From Theodoxus fluviatilis (taxonomy: Eukaryota > Mollusca > Gastropoda > Cycloneritida > Neritidae), in NCBI GenBank assembly GCA_034096865.1, contig JAWQFJ010017342.1:20001-32500 (forward strand): a DNA stretch of 12,500 bases, read 5' to 3'. Shown here in pieces: positions 1-8,064 of this stretch. The position numbers were made by a program, and so were the translations under genes. The notes under the pieces were generated by a model that was not told the origin of the DNA, made no database searches, and worked only from the letters and a program-made list of their open reading frames with translations. Position 1 is the stretch's first letter, and each line of letters begins with the position of its first letter.

Positions 1-180
1 GACTCCACGGCTTATATCTCAAAAACTACTGGACGGATTTCCTTGAGATTTTGCACACTAACTGGAAGTTAGGTCCGATTGAATGTATCAAATTTTCAGA
101 ATCGAGGCTTGAAGAGAAAGTGGTTTTTTAAGGTCGTACACTCCAGAGTGCCTCCCCAAATACGCGGTTCATAGAATGGC
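1..180. repeat. AT-rich dispersed-repeat-like sequence
   Basis: No gene is visible here. The segment around 17-60 (ctcaaaaact, then acggattt, then tgagattttg) has the same order of short motifs as a second segment at about 5605-5645 (ctcaaaaagt, acggattg, tgaaatttgg). This suggests two diverged members of one dispersed family. The motif set is seen here; membership of a known family was not checked. Confidence 0.35.
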
Positions 181-196
181 GAAATTGCGTCATGTG

Positions 197-260
197 TGAC
201 GTCATCAACAACGTGACGTCATTTGCGAGTAGAGTTTCCAGAAGCGTGGGTCCTATATAG
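197..260 (+). promoter_or_regulatory. Two consensus CRE boxes followed by a TATA-like box
   Basis: Two perfect TGACGTCA palindromes lie at 197-204 and 214-221, with a third half-site (gcgtca) at 188-193. A TATA-like TATATAG follows at 254-260, 33 bases after the second box. TGACGTCA is the classical binding site for CREB/ATF-type bZIP factors. The order (CRE, CRE, TATA) and the broken exon about 170 bases downstream would suit a plus-strand promoter with a start site near 285-290. Transcription itself cannot be seen, and the cluster may simply be part of a repeat. Confidence 0.4.
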
Positions 261-428
261 AATCCATGCGAGAATGAATAATTTAGAGAACATTGGTGAA
301 GGAGGAAGAAGGATTTTTTACGATGCAAGTAGTCATTTGATGGAATGGCGACCCACTCTACAGCCACGCCCCTTTTCTCGCTGTATCTCGCGTGATTACC
401 GATGCGCCGGCGGCAAAATGGCTTCCGA

Positions 429-709
429 ATGAACGCTGATTTGTTGCGTTGTATTCCGGACATCATTTGTGTCTCATTTTTGCCAGACAGTGAGAAGATT
501 TCTCAGACTGTGATAGACAGGGGTATGAATAAATACCACTCAAGTTATTTAGACGAAATTAAGATCTATGAGCAAGCGGAATAAACGGTCGAGTTGACAG
601 CTTGGTGCTTCAGATCAATGCGAAAAAATGAAGCTCCATATCGACTTTCTTTCCATCTTGACGCTGCTAAGCAGAAGATCAACCATCCTCATTGCTCGTG
701 CAAAGCTGG
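429..709 (+). pseudogene. Broken exon of a SWIM-type zinc-finger protein
   Basis: One reading frame runs from ATG 429 to a GTAAGT donor at 710, with a single TAA at 582-584. An alternative in-frame ATG lies at 402. Before the stop the frame reads ...KYHSSYLDEIKIYEQAE. After it, the frame reads ...WCFRSMRKNEAPYRLSF... and ends HPHCSCKAG, with the last Gly codon split GG|G at the splice site. An extended strand segment followed by CxC and AG is how the SWIM zinc finger (CxC...CxH) begins in a family of invertebrate proteins, often linked to YqaJ-type nucleases. The CxH half would lie on the next exon, which I do not find in the window. The family call is from memory of its pattern. The stop makes it a pseudogene unless it is a sequencing error or part of an undetected intron. 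The promoter-like cluster lies upstream, and the exon's end forms the outer edge of the inverted repeat at 688-1317. Confidence 0.45.
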
Positions 710-715
710 GTAAGT
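710..715 (+). other. Splice donor GTAAGT
   Basis: The exon end AAAGCTGG is followed at 710 by GTAAGT, a consensus donor. The intron start is T-rich (a run of t at 717-723). The right arm of the inverted repeat carries the same junction on the minus strand (GGCTGC then GTAAGTG, exon side ending at 1296), which supports a conserved exon-intron boundary rather than chance. Confidence 0.5.
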
Positions 716-839
716 GTTTTTTTTTAATAATCATTTATCTGTTACTTGTTTGATGGAGTAACCTAAGCTCGCATTCCAAAATTGTAGAACCTACTGAGTA
801 CTGTTGAAGTGTTGTGTGTGGAGCCAAAAAGCTTGCGCA

Positions 840-950
840 ACTGTCCTTCGCACTGACTGTCCTATGCACGGACTGTCCTTTGCATTAACTGTCCTTCACA
901 CTGACTGTTCTATGCACTGACTGTCCGATGCACTGACTGTTCTATGCACT
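840..950 (+). repeat. 16-bp tandem repeat, seven copies
   Basis: The unit is actgtccttcgcactg, with copies starting at 840, 856, 872, 888, 904, 920 and 936. The last copy lacks its final base. Copies differ mainly at positions 6-10 (ccttc, cctat, ccttt, tctat, ccgat). The first four belong to the left arm of the inverted repeat; the last three lie in its centre. Confidence 0.9.
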
Positions 951-1091
951 TTCACACTGACCAGTGCACAGAATGACCGGCACATGTCCGAAGCACTGGT
1001 GAGCGCGACAAAAACTTGGAGCGGACTGTTAGATCTTTACCCACTGTAGAAAGCGCACTTCCCCTCCTCTCCTTCGTGACTATCTCCTTGT

Positions 1092-1171
1092 CAGTGTGAA
1101 GGACAGTTAATGCAAAAGACGGTCAGTGCAAAGGACAGTCGGTGCATAGGACAGTCAGTGCGAAGGACAGT
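1092..1171 (-). repeat. 16-bp tandem repeat, five copies, opposite orientation
   Basis: Five exact-length copies of the same 16-bp unit are read on the minus strand (plus-strand form cagtgtgaaggacagt). Matched outward-in with the left arm, one unit is extra here: a left-arm unit is a fusion of the third and fourth units of this array. That is a one-unit expansion or loss since the inversion. Confidence 0.9.
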
Positions 1172-1462
1172 TGCACAAGCTTTTTGGATCCACACACAAC
1201 ACTTCAAGAGTAGGTTCTACAATTTTGGAATGCGAGCTTAGGTTACTCCATCAAACACGTAACAGATAAATGATTAAAAAAACTACAACACTTACGCAGC
1301 CTTGCATGAGCAATGAGCAGTAATGTTCAATTTCTAATGCACATCTGAGACTCACCCCCGCACAGACTCCTTCGCTTTTATTCAGCCGGTTGAGATTTAG
1401 CTGCTTGTGTGGCCACGGAAAAGAACGTTATAAATTCTTTACAAATACTCTGCCATATCAAT

Positions 1463-1690
1463 TCTCTAATGGCTCAGCTGGTAGAACGTTGGACTCTTGG
1501 TCATGCATGACCAGGTTCGATTCTGCGCTGAAACTTATTTTTCTTCTCTTTTTCGAGAGGTTGTAGGTTTCAACCCGACCTGGTTTTTTGTGTTTGTATG
1601 TGTGTGTGTGTTTTTCCCCCCTCTTTTCTCGAGAGGTTGCGGGTTCGAACCCGATCTTTTTTTATTTTTTATTTTAATGCCAAAACCTGG
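1463..1690 (+). mobile_element. tRNA-derived SINE (Lys-like head)
   Basis: A box A-like TGGCTCAGCTGG (1470-1481) and a box B-like GGTTCGATTCT (1514-1524) have normal tRNA spacing, so the tRNA-like head is about 1463-1534. The anticodon loop reads CTCTTGG, giving CTT as in tRNA-Lys. Acceptor, anticodon and T stems pair poorly, so this is a SINE head, not a working tRNA. The body holds two similar T-arm-like blocks, gagaggttgtaggtttcaac at about 1555-1574 and gagaggttgcgggttcgaac at about 1631-1650, each preceded by a pyrimidine-rich stretch. The 3' limit, placed after the T/A-rich run near 1660-1678, is approximate. Confidence 0.65.
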
Positions 1691-2115
1691 AGGTTCAGCG
1701 CCAGCGGTTTTTATTGTATATGCCATCAGCCCAGTTCAAGGACTCAGTAACACGGGCACAGATGTCACAATTCATTATATAGACCTCCTCCTCTTAAATG
1801 CATAGAGTAAATAGGTGCTCACAGATCTTGCTCTTTCCCTGTCGTAATATGAGAACCACACAAAACAAAAATAGAGGTACCTTATTTGTATATCTTTGTA
1901 AGCTGGACACACATATAGAAAATGTTTTTCATTCTAGAATCTCTCATTGCAACTAGGGCATGACAGCGTAGTTGGCTCACTATATCGATATGGGTGTACG
2001 TAAAGTTCGCTAATACCCAGAAGAAAAAGAATGTACAAGTCCCTGATGATAGGTTTGTCCAAGTCATGGAAATATTGCTCTATCTTAAAGCTGCACTTGA
2101 ATACCTTGTAAAAGG

Positions 2116-2118
<3 letters not shown>
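1691..2118. other. Non-coding interval, nothing recognised
   Basis: AT-rich sequence without a convincing ORF, RNA gene or repeat. Short open frames here have no coding character. It ends in a phrase (taaagctgcactt) just before the (AG)n tract. Confidence 0.6.

Positions 2119-2199
<81 letters not shown>
2119..2199 (+). repeat. (AG)n microsatellite
   Basis: About 40 uninterrupted AG units. Any ORF crossing it only encodes alternating Arg-Glu and is not a gene. Confidence 0.97.
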
Positions 2200-2201
<2 letters not shown>

Positions 2202-2258
2202 CCATACGATTTTCAGGGTGACTGCCACACTGCGAAGGTCAAGGCTAAATACACAAAT

Positions 2259-2702
2259 ATGCAAATGGGCGCGCTACTGCTCGTGCTTACCGCAGTTCTC
2301 AACACTTGTTCGCTGTTCAAGCTCCACGCCCATGCTTCCCAAATCAGCTCCCTTCACCCCTACCCTTCAGGCCCTTTCAGCAGCGGCAGTTGGACGCCGA
2401 GTCAAACAATGAGGGACCCCGACTCTGGGAACTCTTTGGCATTAAGGAGCCGAAACGCTAATGCACCTTTTTTGCTGCGCTACACCTCTTTGACCTGCGA
2501 CTGCAAACTAATAGCGCCCGAGAAAGGTCGAGTCAAAGGCGTTTTGTTGGAGGCGGAAGGAGGAGAGGAGGTAGAGAGAGGGCATGCCCTCTTGGAGGTC
2601 CCATCTGCTGGCTGTGAAAGGTGCCAGCCCTCCACGCTTAGGCCCATCTGCCAGGCTGCCGCTCTGGAGAGGCGCCTGTCTGTGCCTGTGTGTGCATGTT
2701 GA
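2259..2702 (+). CDS. Weak ORF with signal-peptide-like start
   Basis: A 147-codon ORF starts MQMGALLLVLTAVLNTCSLF, which has the hydrophobic core expected of a secretion signal. A possible cleavage site lies after HAHA near residue 26. The remainder has several Cys (around residues 79-81, 118-121, 130 and the end VCAC) but no family I recognise, and its composition is not strongly gene-like. The first ATG has A at -3. No intron signals or partner exons were identified. It could equally be a chance ORF in a locally GC-richer stretch, which I consider more likely. Confidence 0.15.
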   Translation: MQMGALLLVLTAVLNTCSLFKLHAHASQISSLHPYPSGPFSSGSWTPSQTMRDPDSGNSLALRSRNANAPFLLRYTSLTCDCKLIAPEKGRVKGVLLEAEGGEEVERGHALLEVPSAGCERCQPSTLRPICQAAALERRLSVPVCAC

Positions 2703-3456
2703 GGCCGTCTCTCTCACAGCCGTTAGCAACACGTTCTCTGGCGACAAGTCATCGTGGCAGCAACACGTGTATTGTTTCAATGGCAAGAATCCATGTGCTT
2801 TTTATTGTTGCTGTCGTCGTGGGTTTTTTTTTGTTCTTTACTTCATGAGTTTTACTTTTTCATACGACTTTGCAATGCTGTTCATGAGAAAAGCATTTTG
2901 TGGCTTGGTACCAATGGTGAACGGATAGCTTCACTGAACACGACAGAGGCAGCATATTTGTGAAATGTCTGAACCTTAGTACCTTGTCTTTCACAACTTT
3001 TATTTTTTGTGACTCGTAAAAAAAAATCTTAGAGAAAAAAATAGCCATCGGGTTTTTGCCCGGTGCGTGAGCAAATAACCCTACGCATCGCGCACCAGGC
3101 ATCATGGACAGTGTTTTCACGACCACGCCGGATTTTAAAATTTGAGTTCTGCAAGAGAAAACATGTATCTGTGTAAGAAAATATTCATCTGAAAGGGCGC
3201 TCATTTATTGTGAAGTTTTCAAACACCTTCTCTCAGGAAACGCGTTCACGACATTAAGTGGTCACGCTTCGTGGTTCAGCCTTTGAGTTGTCATGATGTT
3301 CCAAGAGCTGAGTTCAGTTTTAAGTAGCAGGAAATCATTTGCATGTAAGCTTTCACAGTGAAACACCCTCACTCCTTCATCTGTAGCGACTCGTGTGGGG
3401 AGGCGACTGCATGATATCACATGGTGAACTAGAGGGAAGTCGGCGAAGGTCTTGTA
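2703..3456. other. Non-coding interval, nothing recognised
   Basis: This stretch contains only short frames on both strands with no motif I can support. It becomes AT-rich after 2820 and merges into TG-rich sequence at its right end. Confidence 0.6.
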
Positions 3457-3523
3457 TGCGTGCATGCGTGCGTGCGTATATGCGTGTATGCGTGTGTGTG
3501 TGTGTGTGTGTGTATGTGTGTGT

Positions 3524-3592
<69 letters not shown>
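3457..3592 (+). repeat. (TG)n microsatellite with TGCG/TATG interruptions
   Basis: Starts as tgcgtgcatgcg variants and becomes a pure TG run to 3592. Translations of it (poly Cys-Val or His-Thr) are artefacts. Confidence 0.97.
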
Positions 3593-3595
<3 letters not shown>

Positions 3596-3660
3596 AAGTC
3601 AACAGAGAGGAAAAACACGAAGTTGTAGCATACTGTACAGTGCTAAAGCGCAGTGAGAGG

Positions 3661-4660
3661 TCCATGGACGTACGGGCCTGTAGTAGTTACAGCTGTGTCC
3701 CATTGGGACGTACGGCCTGTAGTAGTTACAGCTGTGTCCCATGGACGTACGGGCCTGTAGTAGTTTCAGCTGTGTCCCATTGGGACGTACGGCCTGTAGT
3801 AGTTACAGCTGTGTCCCATTGGGACGTACGGGCCTGTAGTAGTTACAGCTGTGTCCCATTGGGACGTACGGGCCTGTAGTAGTTACAGCTGTGTCCCATG
3901 GACGTACGGGCCTGTAGTAGTTACAGCTGTGTCCCATGGACGTACGGGCCTGTGGTAGTTACATCTGTGTCCCATGGACGTACGGGCCTGTGGTAGTTAC
4001 AGCTGTGTCCCATGGACGTACGGGCCTGTGGTAGTTACAGCTGTGTCCCATGGACGTACGGGCCTGTGGTAGTTACAGCTGTGTCCCATGGACGTACGGC
4101 CTGTGGTAGTTACAGCTGTGTCCCATGGACGTACGGGCCTGTAGTAGTTACAGCTGTGTCCCATGGACGTACGGGCCTGTAGTAGTTACAGCTGTGTCCC
4201 ATGGACGCACGGGCCTGTAGTAGTTACAGCTGTGTCCCATGGACGTACGGGCCTGTAGTAGTTACAGCTGTGTCCCATGAACGTACGGGCCTGTAGTAGT
4301 TACAGCTGTGTCCCATGGACGTACGGGCCTGTGGTAGTTACATCTGTGTCCCATGGACGTACGGGCCTGTGGTAGTTACAGCTGTGTCCCATGAACGTAC
4401 GGGTCTGTAGTAGTTACAGCTGTTTCCCATGGACGTACGGGCCTGTGGTAGTTACAGCTGTGTCCCATGGACGTACGGGCCTGTAGTAGTTACAGCTGTG
4501 TCCCATAGACGTACGGGCCTGTAGTAGTTACAGCTGTGTCCCATGGACGTACGGGCCTGTGGTAGTTACAGCTGTGTCCCATGGACGTACGGGCCTGTAG
4601 TAGTTACAGCTGTGTCCCATGGACGTACGGGCCTGTGGTAGTTACAGCTGTCCCATTGGG
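3661..4660 (+). repeat. 38-bp minisatellite, 26 copies
   Basis: I count 26 copies of a 38-base unit that starts catggacgtacgggcctgta and ends cagctgtgtcc. Copies 2, 4, 5 and 6 begin cattgggacg and are 39 or 40 bases; copy 12 is 37. A G/A variant (ctgtggtag or ctgtagtag) switches in runs. Rarer variants include acatctg in copies 8 and 18, catgaacg in 17 and 20, and cgcacg in 15. Each unit holds palindromes CCATGG, CGTACG and ACAGCTGT. Since 38 is not a multiple of three, the array is not coding. The last copy is cut off and followed by a partial cattggga. Confidence 0.97.
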
Positions 4661-5187
4661 AGCAGCCATGCATCCCGATCAGCCATTAAATCAAGTCGAC
4701 AAGAGCATCACGCAGCAAGCTAACGCAAGCCCATTTTAGTTCACTAGAGACTTCGCCCACCGGCGAAAATGTCTCTAGCCCAGTTGACATCACGTGATGG
4801 AAGGTTTTGGTCTGAAATTTGCAAATGGAGGTCACACGAGAGGCTTGTGGGATAGCCGATCTGCTATCCGACATACACAGTTCAAGTAGTTCTAAGACTA
4901 TTTCGCACAAACCTCTTAACTTACTCTTGTTGAGGCAATAAACAAGCGTTTATTCGATCAAATAAATTGTTTGTGTTGAACGGAAATACGTGTTGACATC
5001 TGACTGATTTCTGTAAAAAGTGGAGAGAAAAATTGTATCAGAACAAACTATTTTTGGTGCAATGATGTAATGCAATGGGTCAAGTCTATTACGCATTCTT
5101 TTCGAACTGTGCCAGAGTCACTACTGACTCGGGTTCACAGAATGAGGCAAGCCTGCACTGAGAGCCACACGGTTCTGCATTTTGATG
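4661..5187. other. Non-coding interval between minisatellites
   Basis: A minus-strand frame at 4686-4910 (74 codons) has no recognisable motif and is not called. Possible polyadenylation signals AATAAA lie at 4937-4942 and 4961-4966 on the plus strand, without an upstream ORF to support a 3' UTR. A hairpin-like match, cgcccaccggcg, lies at 4752-4763. Confidence 0.5.
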
Positions 5188-5437
5188 CTGCAGGTTGTGC
5201 TAGGTAACAAGCAGATGTAGGTAGTTACCTGCAGGTTGTGCTAGGTAACAAGCAGATATAGGTAGTTACCTGCAGGTTGTGCTAGGTAACAAGCAGATGT
5301 AGGTAGTTACCTGCAGGTTGTGCTAGGTAACAAGCAGATGTAGGTAGTTACCTGCAGGTTGTGCTAGGTAACAAGCAGATGTAGGTAGTTACCTGCAGGT
5401 TGTGCTAGGTAACAAGCAGATGTAGGTAGTTACCTGC
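5188..5437 (+). repeat. 41-bp tandem repeat, six near-identical copies
   Basis: Copies start with ctgcaggttgtgctagg at 5188, 5229, 5270, 5311, 5352 and 5393 and are exactly 41 bases. A final ctgc stub ends at 5437. The only difference I see is gatata for gatgta in copy 2. Such uniformity means very recent expansion or homogenisation. Confidence 0.97.
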
Positions 5438-5460
5438 GCCAAGGGGATTGTGTTCTTCCC

Positions 5461-5595
5461 GCGGTTCGTTCGTTAGTTCGTTTCGTTTCGTTTCGTTTCG
5501 TTTCGTTGAGTATAGTTGAGTGTAGTTGTGTGTAGTTGAGTGGAGTGTAGTTGAGTGGTGTGGAGTGGAGTGGAGTGGAGTTAGTTAGTTAGTTG
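5461..5595 (+). repeat. (TTTCG)5 and degenerate GTTGAGTG/GTGGA satellite
   Basis: Five TTTCG units (5481-5505) are followed by imperfect 10-base gttgagtgta-like units, then gtgga repeats, then a short gtta run to about 5594. The motifs grade into each other, as in a slippage-prone tract. Confidence 0.9.
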
Positions 5596-6246
5596 GCAGA
5601 ATAACTCAAAAAGTTCACAACGGATTGTGATGAAATTTGGTGCAAAGTCAGAGTTTCATCCCAGAAACAATCTATTAATTTTCGGAGGTTATCTTTACCA
5701 CCTTTTGAAATTAAAACTATAAACAAAAATGGTATTGCCTAGTTTCAATAGATTTCCAGAAGATCCCACTAAGCGACTGCAAAAAGTCCTATTCGCGAAT
5801 ATATGCCAAGATGATTTTCGGTCCGAGCCAGGACACACCATGCACACGGCCATCCTTCCTCTTCACGTAGCAGACTCCTTTGTGGCAATGCCAACTCGAT
5901 GCTTCTCCAAGAAATGCGTGGTGTGAGCAGAATGTACGCTAGGAATACCACAGTTCACGTCCTAGGACACCTTGGTTATATCTAAGAATGTTGAGTGCGT
6001 TAACACAAAATGTTCCTTGCCTTACCACAGCTATGTAGCCATTTGGTAGTAAAACCACGGTGGTCATTTTCTTGACATTGTCGCAGGTACGACCTCTATC
6101 TTCAAATGTCTGAAACTTCTAGTGTTGATCCTGAAAAGTTCGTATCTATATCAAAATAAACAGAAGAAAAACAGCAGATTTAAAGAATACGTGTATCTCC
6201 AAACACAAATAAATTGGGTTAGAACTGGTTTAATGGTGGCCGATTT
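5596..6246. other. Non-coding interval with a dispersed-repeat-like start
   Basis: 5600-5690 resembles the opening of the window in motif order (see 1-180). A 65-codon plus frame at 5729-5926 has no recognisable features and is not called. Nothing else is supported. Confidence 0.5.
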
Positions 6247-6286
6247 ACACTCACACACACACGCACGCACGCACACGTATACACAC

Positions 6287-6331
<45 letters not shown>

Positions 6332-6433
6332 AACACTCATATACGCGCGCACCCACACATACATACACGCACACACATAATGTACATACACACACGGTCG
6401 CGACCACGCAAACGCACACGCACACACGCACAC
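6247..6433 (+). repeat. (AC)n microsatellite with CG interruptions
   Basis: CA-rich tract with acgc, cata and cgcg interruptions; the purest part is about 6292-6327. Frames through it encode only Thr-His or Cys-Val repeats. Confidence 0.95.
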
Positions 6434-7049
6434 GTCTGTAGTGCGGCCCACGGTCAGGTCATGCCACGCATTACGTGCAGCCCACGGGAGGCGCGCAAGG
6501 AAACATGACCAGCATGTGGGGAAGCCAGGCCGGCCATTAGCGGGTCGTCCCGGAGCAATCAAAGGCGACGGAAGTGTTCCCCTGGAAAGCCCAGAAGAAC
6601 ACGCAGAGCCATAGGAACAAAGCTATTGCTTGTTTATCGTTTTTTGGATTCATAGTTAAAAGCAATACGATCCTTTCCACTCCCATCCTTCTTCATGGCG
6701 CTATCAAGTAAATGCATTCACGCACAATCCATTGAAGCACTCTATACTTCCCTAATCGACTGTCTGTAACTTAACGTGGGAAAACACGTGTGCGCTGCCG
6801 CTTGCGTGATCACATTACGGTTAAACCAGGAGAATTCACATGGCACGAGAAGATTCAACGAGCACTGCTGTCATTGGGTTTCACAGTACAATAGGCCCCT
6901 GTGATGGATGGCGGAGTTGATTTTTATGATCTGTTTACGGCAAGAAGAGTACCTTTCCAAAGAGTTTACTCAGTGGCCTACGGTGTTTGTTTTCAACAGA
7001 CTTGAGGACGATATCAATAAAAGTGTAATGTATTTATTTATCTCTTAAA
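6434..7049. other. Non-coding interval ending in a possible poly(A) signal
   Basis: No supported gene. AATAAA at 7016-7021, followed by the T-rich tatttatttatctc, resembles a 3' end on the plus strand, but no upstream ORF is convincing. Confidence 0.5.
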
Positions 7050-7052
7050 ACA

Positions 7053-7114
<62 letters not shown>

Positions 7115-7275
7115 GAGAGACAGAGACAGAGAGGGAGACAGAGACAGAGACAGACGGAGATAGAGACAGAGATAGAGATAGAGAGAGAGAGACAGACAGA
7201 GACAGAGACAGACAGACACACATGCAGGCGGGCAGACAGAGAGACACGGAGAGAAAGACAGACAATCAGATAGGC
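7050..7275 (+). repeat. (CA)n-(GA)n-(GACA)n compound microsatellite
   Basis: A pure CA run (7050-7070) passes to GA (7071-7105), then mixed gaca, gata and gaga units to about 7275. Minus-strand frames encode Ser-Leu-Cys-Val repeats and are artefacts. Confidence 0.95.
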
Positions 7276-7352
7276 AGATAGGCAAACATATCGAGGCCCT
7301 GTTCATGAAAGCTCAGATGGGATGACGGGTCACGGATACCACGTCAGGTCCT

Positions 7353-7613
7353 CTAGGCGTTCTGCAGGAGGGAGACAGGCACCTCGGTGGCCGCATGAAG
7401 CGTTTCAAGGACTGTGCGACGGAACTCTTCTAGCAAGGCGGGATCCCAGCAAGACATGTCGAGTTCCTGGCCAAGGACAGGACGGTTGCAGTGCGACCGC
7501 AAGGCAAACGACACATTTGAGAAGTCCAGACAGAGAGACTCGCTATTAATGTGAGCTTGAGAAGACGGGTTACAGCTCAGGACACCTGCACAGCAGCCTT
7601 CCAGTGTCCCCAC
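7353..7613 (-). CDS. Possible unrecognised exon
   Basis: An open minus-strand frame of 86 codons, closed by TAG at 7353-7355 and preceded by an in-frame TGA at about 7623-7625. It has no ATG near its upstream end: the first codon at 7613 is GTG, so if real it is an internal or terminal exon. It reads ...CCAGVLSCNPSSQAHINS... and ends in an amphipathic-helix-like DPALLEEFRRTVLETLHAA stretch before VSLLQNA. Third positions are mostly C or G and the composition is protein-like. A gcag acceptor is possible near 7614-7618 but is preceded by purines, which is poor. It lies just left of the Harbinger-like element, which could have separated it from upstream exons. I do not recognise the family. Confidence 0.3.
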   Translation of the reverse strand: MGTLEGCCAGVLSCNPSSQAHINSESLCLDFSNVSFALRSHCNRPVLGQELDMSCWDPALLEEFRRTVLETLHAATEVPVSLLQNA

Positions 7614-7731
7614 TGCCCCCCGTCAATATGGCTCGTGTGGCGGCCTAGGGCCGTATGCATGAGAAGGAAGGAAAAATCCTCATTAGGAAGACGTACTACT
7701 ACAGTAAATGCTTTCGAAGTTACGTCAGACG

Positions 7732-8064
7732 TTACTTGCTATGCATGGGCGATGAGCTGCGTTGTAGTTGTGACTGTAGAGGTATGTAGTAACTAACTAG
7801 GGGGAATCCCGGGAATCCCGTCTGAGTGCGCATGTGTGCAACCGTATTCGTCTGTCGTCTGCTTGTTGGCAGATAACGCATTATGTGCGCATGCAAGTCC
7901 TCGTGCAACTCATCTGCAATTTCCAACATTTCATGACGATGAAAATATAAATATATTGTATATTTCTCCATCATCGAACGAATCAAACGGATTCGGTCGG
8001 TTGATATTCTGTCCCGTCTCCTTCGTTGCATTTGCTGATCAAACACGCACATAAACGCTGTCAT
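7732..8064 (-). pseudogene. Truncated Harbinger-like transposase, N-terminal part
   Basis: A 110-codon minus frame starts at ATG 8064. It reads QQMQRRRRDR near residue 10, then IRSMMEKYTIYLYFHRHEML, then IADELHEDL around 50-58, and RQTNTVAHMRTQTGF near 69-83. Arg-rich start, the (Y)xFxRxxxLxxxDxLxxDL pattern and a following TGF are how HARBI1-like nucleases begin, before the DDE domain. From about residue 84 (GFPGFPLVSY onward) the match ends and the frame runs out at TAA/TAG near the left terminal repeat, so the whole catalytic domain is missing. It would have been nuclear and acted on the element's own ends. The family call is from pattern memory; the position inside matching terminal repeats supports it. 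Confidence 0.55.

Larger units (their letters stand above)
688..1317. repeat. Long inverted repeat spanning an exon-intron junction
   Basis: The left arm 688-903 pairs with the right arm 1092-1317 (reverse complement) with only scattered differences, around a 188-base centre. The outermost 22 bases of each arm are coding-like (HCSCKAG on the left, HCSCKAA on the minus strand at right). Then come the donor, a T-rich stretch, a shared block that includes gagtaacctaagctcgcatt, and arrays of a 16-bp unit. The right arm has one more 16-bp unit than the left. Outside 688 and 1317 the flanks do not match and I see no target-site duplication. It therefore reads as an inverted duplication of a gene segment rather than a standard transposon, although a foldback element is possible. 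Confidence 0.85.

Noticed and set aside
688..1317. A standard transposon with terminal inverted repeats
   Set aside because: No target-site duplication is visible, and the arm edges are inside coding-like sequence; kept as an inverted duplication with a foldback element as the alternative.
1463..1534. A functional tRNA-Lys gene
   Set aside because: Box A and box B are present, but the acceptor, anticodon and T stems mostly fail to pair, so it is a SINE head.
3460..3879. A repeat protein encoded by the start of the minisatellite
   Set aside because: The frame depends on the few 39- and 40-base units; the main 38-base unit shifts frame every copy, and the first half is TG repeat.
3661..4660. 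A CRISPR array
   Set aside because: Units are contiguous with no unique spacers, and the sequence is animal-like.
4686..4910. A 74-codon minus-strand ORF
   Set aside because: No recognisable motif or splice context; length is within chance.
6122..6562. His-Thr or Cys-Val rich ORFs
   Set aside because: They arise from the (AC)n tract.
7034..7306. Ser-Leu rich minus-strand ORFs
   Set aside because: They are translations of the CA/GA/GACA tract.
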